A DNA stretch of 64,000 nucleotides from Glycomyces amatae (lineage in GTDB: Bacteria > Actinomycetota > Actinomycetes > Mycobacteriales > Micromonosporaceae). The position numbers and the translations under genes were made by a program. Below, one piece after another: positions 61,676-64,000 of this stretch. The DNA is taken from NCBI RefSeq assembly GCF_020991375.1, contig NZ_JAJLQZ010000003.1, forward strand, positions 310,001 through 374,000, in the 5' to 3' direction. Numbering within the stretch: the first letter of the stretch is position 1; every line of letters begins with the position of its first letter. The notes below the pieces were generated by a model. That model was not told the origin of the DNA. It searched no databases and saw nothing but the letters and a program-made list of their open reading frames with translations.

Positions 61676-63021
61676 ACCCAGACGACGTGCGCGGGTTGTT
61701 CGACGAAGCGCTCGACGGAGCCGATCCGGTCCCCAACTCGGGCACCGATGACATCGTGGCCGCAGGGAGGCGCCGGGTGCGGCGCCGACGCGCGGCGATC
61801 GGGACCGGTGCGATGGCGGGGGTCGCGGCGCTCGCCGCGGCCGTGGCGATCCCGTTGGCGCTCTCGGGCGGGTCGGCCCCGTTCGACGCCGCCGGGCCGG
61901 GCGGCCGAGAAGAGGAGGCGGTCCCGGGCGCGAACTCGTGCGAGGCCCCCGACGACCAGAGCGACGAGCAGCTGGCCGTCGCAGCGATGTACGACCAGGC
62001 GCTGGGCACGGCGGTGACCGCGATCGGCGGGAGCCTCGGCGGCTACTGCGCCGAGACCGGGCCCGAATACGGCGGCTTCTACTTCGACGCCGAGGCCGAC
62101 GGCTACCGCTACGAGGAGGCCGCGATCTTCCTCGAATCCGGCGATCACGCGATCCTGCGGGTGGACGTCCTGGAGCCGGACGGCACCGAGGCCTCGGCCC
62201 GCATGGAGGGCCTCGCCGACTGCGGCGGCCCGGACGTGCAGTGCACCTGGGACCTGGGCGAGAACGAGGAGGGCCCGCAGATGCTGCTGGTCGAGGAGAC
62301 CCGCACGCTGATCGCGGACGAGCAGGAGCGTCCCGAGGGCGATCGGGTTCCGGTGCGGGCCGCCCTGCTCGAGCGCGAAGACGGCGTCATCGTCCACGTC
62401 GAGCTCGAAGAGGCGCTCAGGACGGGCGAACTCAGCACCACGCCTCAGCAGCTCGCCGATGTCGCGCGGGCGATCCCGGTCGGCGAGGAGGCCCCGGAGT
62501 ACGAAGAGGACGATACCGGGAGCTACACGCTGCCCGACGACGCCGACCTGGCCCAGGCTCTCGTCGACGGCATCGCCGAGCAGTTCCCCGGCGCCGCGGT
62601 CCCTTCGGCCGCCGACGTCGAGTTCACCGCGCAGGAGCAGACCGAGGCCTACGGCGAGGGCTACTACTACGGCAACGACGGCACCCGGATCGCCTACGCC
62701 GACGCGACGGTCGACGGCGAGCAGGTCAGGTTCTTCCTGCAGGTGACCCCGCTCGAGTCCGCCGGCGACGGCGGCGCGTCGCAGGAGGCGGCGGAGCACT
62801 ACGCGAACTGCGCCTACTTCGAGTGCGAGTACTCGCCGCTGGACGACTCGACCGCCCTGGTGCACCGCACCTCGGTGGACGTCCGCCCGGGCCCGGCCTC
62901 GATCGAGCACCGCGCGGCCGACGGCTGGGTGGTGGGCGTGGGAGCCGAATCGCTGGGCTCGACCGAAGCCCCCTCGATCGACTTCGAGGCGCTCGACGCG
63001 ATCGTGGGCTCCCTCCGCTGA
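61672..63021 (+). CDS. Probable membrane-anchored anti-sigma factor with large acidic extracytoplasmic domain
   Basis: A 449-residue protein: about 40 cytoplasmic residues (NPDDVRGLFDEALDG, then an Arg-rich run), one membrane helix at about 42-64, then nearly 380 extracytoplasmic residues rich in Glu, Asp, Ala and Gly with six cysteines. No zinc anti-sigma HxxxCxxC motif is seen. Position and coupling to the sigma gene make it the likely regulator, in the manner of other SigE-family partners. The fold of the outer domain is not recognised. A strong terminator follows. Confidence 0.72.
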   Translation: MNPDDVRGLFDEALDGADPVPNSGTDDIVAAGRRRVRRRRAAIGTGAMAGVAALAAAVAIPLALSGGSAPFDAAGPGGREEEAVPGANSCEAPDDQSDEQLAVAAMYDQALGTAVTAIGGSLGGYCAETGPEYGGFYFDAEADGYRYEEAAIFLESGDHAILRVDVLEPDGTEASARMEGLADCGGPDVQCTWDLGENEEGPQMLLVEETRTLIADEQERPEGDRVPVRAALLEREDGVIVHVELEEALRTGELSTTPQQLADVARAIPVGEEAPEYEEDDTGSYTLPDDADLAQALVDGIAEQFPGAAVPSAADVEFTAQEQTEAYGEGYYYGNDGTRIAYADATVDGEQVRFFLQVTPLESAGDGGASQEAAEHYANCAYFECEYSPLDDSTALVHRTSVDVRPGPASIEHRAADGWVVGVGAESLGSTEAPSIDFEALDAIVGSLR

Positions 63022-63029
63022 CCACCTGA

Positions 63030-63070
63030 GAACCGAACGGGCCCCGCCATCGGCAGGGCCCGTTCGGTTC
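63030..63070 (+). terminator. Terminator of the sigma/anti-sigma operon
   Basis: A perfect 15-bp stem (63030-63044 with 63056-63070) with an eleven-base loop, eight bases past the stop. The remaining 200 bases before the next gene hold a TAGTTT hexamer near 63236 as a possible promoter and no gene. Confidence 0.7.
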
Positions 63071-63277
63071 GGCGATCGTGAGGCGGCGCTCCTCTCTGGG
63101 CTACCGAGCGGCTGATCGGGCCGGTGCCGCGGCCCGCGCGGTCGACCGGCAGTCGGCGCGCACGTCCGCCGGGGGGAACCGCTCGGCCACTCGCCGCCAC
63201 GGTCTGGGGCCGGGACCCCTCCCGCGGCTTCCGGACTAGTTTCGACGCACCTGTCAGACCCTCCCCGAGGAGAGCAC

Positions 63278-63871
63278 ATGGGCTGGTTCAAGAAGCGCCG
63301 CTCCGATGCCGCCGCGCCGATCGTCTTCGCGACCCGCGCCGAAGCCGAAGCGGCCGAGGCGAAGCAGGCCGCGGCCGGGCTGGAGCCCGGGTACGGGAGG
63401 CTGCGCAACGCCAGCGGCACCTACTACGTGTTCCGCGGCAGCGACACCGAGAAGGCCAAGCAGTACCTGCGCGACGAGGTCAACGTGACCCGCGAACTGA
63501 CCTATTACGTGGTCGAGACCCCGAACGGCAACTGGGGCAAGGATATCGATGGCCTGTACCTAGAGAACCTGCTCCCGTGGCAACGGAACGCCGCCGCTGC
63601 CGAGCACCAGGGCCACATCATCGGCGTGCTGACCGGCGCGACCGGCTTCGTCGCCATCGACGACGGCGGCGGCGACAACTTCATCGTCTGCGTGCGCTGC
63701 GGCGACTGCGGGCACGAATGGGAGGACGGCGTGCGGTACCAGAATTCCACCGCGGTCAGATGCCCCTCCTGCGCCGCCCTGAACAGCGTCGACAGCAGGC
63801 GCATCAGCTACAAGCGCTACAGCGACGGCGTGACCATCTCTTACGAGATCCGACCCGACGGCACCATCTAG
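63278..63871 (+). CDS. Zinc-ribbon protein of unknown function
   Basis: A 197-residue soluble protein. The N-terminal half is Ala/Glu-rich then mixed (RNASGTYYVFRGSDTEKAKQYL, ELTYYVVETPNGNWGKDIDGLYLENLL). The C-terminal part has Cys138, Cys141, Cys144, Cys162 and Cys165 in VCVRCGDCGHEWED and RCPSCAALNS, a zinc ribbon. ATG 63278 has GAGGAG upstream. No family is recognised for the first half, though the layout suggests a stand-alone sensor or binding protein. The 129 bases after it to the right edge show no gene I can support. Confidence 0.72.
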   Translation: MGWFKKRRSDAAAPIVFATRAEAEAAEAKQAAAGLEPGYGRLRNASGTYYVFRGSDTEKAKQYLRDEVNVTRELTYYVVETPNGNWGKDIDGLYLENLLPWQRNAAAAEHQGHIIGVLTGATGFVAIDDGGGDNFIVCVRCGDCGHEWEDGVRYQNSTAVRCPSCAALNSVDSRRISYKRYSDGVTISYEIRPDGTI

Positions 63872-64000
63872 CCCGCAGCGCGGGAGCGCTCACCGGGTTC
63901 CAGGAGGGCTTCCCTCCGGTCAGCGGAGCCTCGAACGCGCCGATCGAGATCGGCCGTCGAGGCGCCGGCGACGTTCCGGTTCCGCTCACCGGAGGGGACC

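Noticed and set aside
63804..63989. A minus-strand ORF at the right edge
   Set aside because: It overlaps the end of the zinc-ribbon gene, is short and low in complexity. It could be part of a gene beyond the edge, but nothing supports it.

Overview
The window is chromosomal DNA of a high-GC actinomycete. Supporting evidence is the strong G/C third-position bias, frequent GTG/TTG starts, many promoters of the leaderless actinobacterial kind (TAnnnT six or seven bases before the start codon), DtxR/IdeR-type iron boxes, and the gene order yajC-secD-secF / ruvC-ruvA-ruvB / yebC-pdxT / pdxS-(membrane protein)-pimA-acyltransferase-pgsA-HIT / thrS, which is the order known around Rv2587-Rv2614 in Mycobacterium. 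Phosphatidylinositol-mannoside-type genes, a Streptomyces-subtilisin-inhibitor-like protein and secreted polysaccharide and nucleic-acid degrading enzymes suggest a free-living soil or plant-associated actinomycete. The genus cannot be fixed from sequence reading alone.

Layout. 1-2.8 kb: a GH13 trehalose-synthase-like enzyme cut by the left edge and an FAD monooxygenase. 3-23.2 kb: the conserved housekeeping block (SecDF-YajC export motor, RuvABC resolvasome, YebC, PdxST vitamin B6 synthase, phosphoinositide/mannoside lipid genes, HIT hydrolase, cation/proton antiporter, ThrRS). It is interrupted by an MFS exporter, uncharacterised membrane proteins and the SSI-type inhibitor. 23.2-23.9 kb: a MerR-family metalloregulator translationally coupled to a 29-residue peptide with ten cysteines (a candidate micro-metallothionein), with its own MerR-type promoter and terminator. 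24-37.5 kb: oxidoreductases (quinone reductase, ferredoxin-NADP reductase, two aldo-keto reductases, two SDRs), Gmd, a QueA homologue, a small HTH/membrane operon and a NarL-type two-component system. 37.6-45.5 kb: an OmpR-type two-component system, an alternating 33/34-bp tandem repeat, and an iron-siderophore ABC importer with two tandem binding lipoproteins and two iron boxes. 45.5-50.3 kb: a secreted endonuclease/exonuclease and a secreted rhamnogalacturonan lyase.

50.4-53.6 kb is an integration scar at tRNA-Val(CAC). A tyrosine-recombinase remnant is fused in frame to an IS1380-like transposase, and there is also a low-GC membrane gene, an IS3 fragment chimera, a MITE-like deletion derivative of the IS1380-like element and AT-rich DNA. 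53.7-64 kb holds accessory genes: a DUF885 peptidase, a WYL regulator divergent from an epoxide hydrolase, an EF-hand protein next to an acyl-CoA oxidase homologue, a DUF1206 membrane protein, a SigE-like ECF sigma factor with a probable membrane anti-sigma factor, and a zinc-ribbon protein.

Best candidates for something new: the MerR plus micro-metallothionein unit, the alternating tandem repeat that has invaded the 3' end of the siderophore ATPase gene, the transposase/integrase read-through fusion with its single TAG, and the palindrome cluster at 24.03-24.11 kb.
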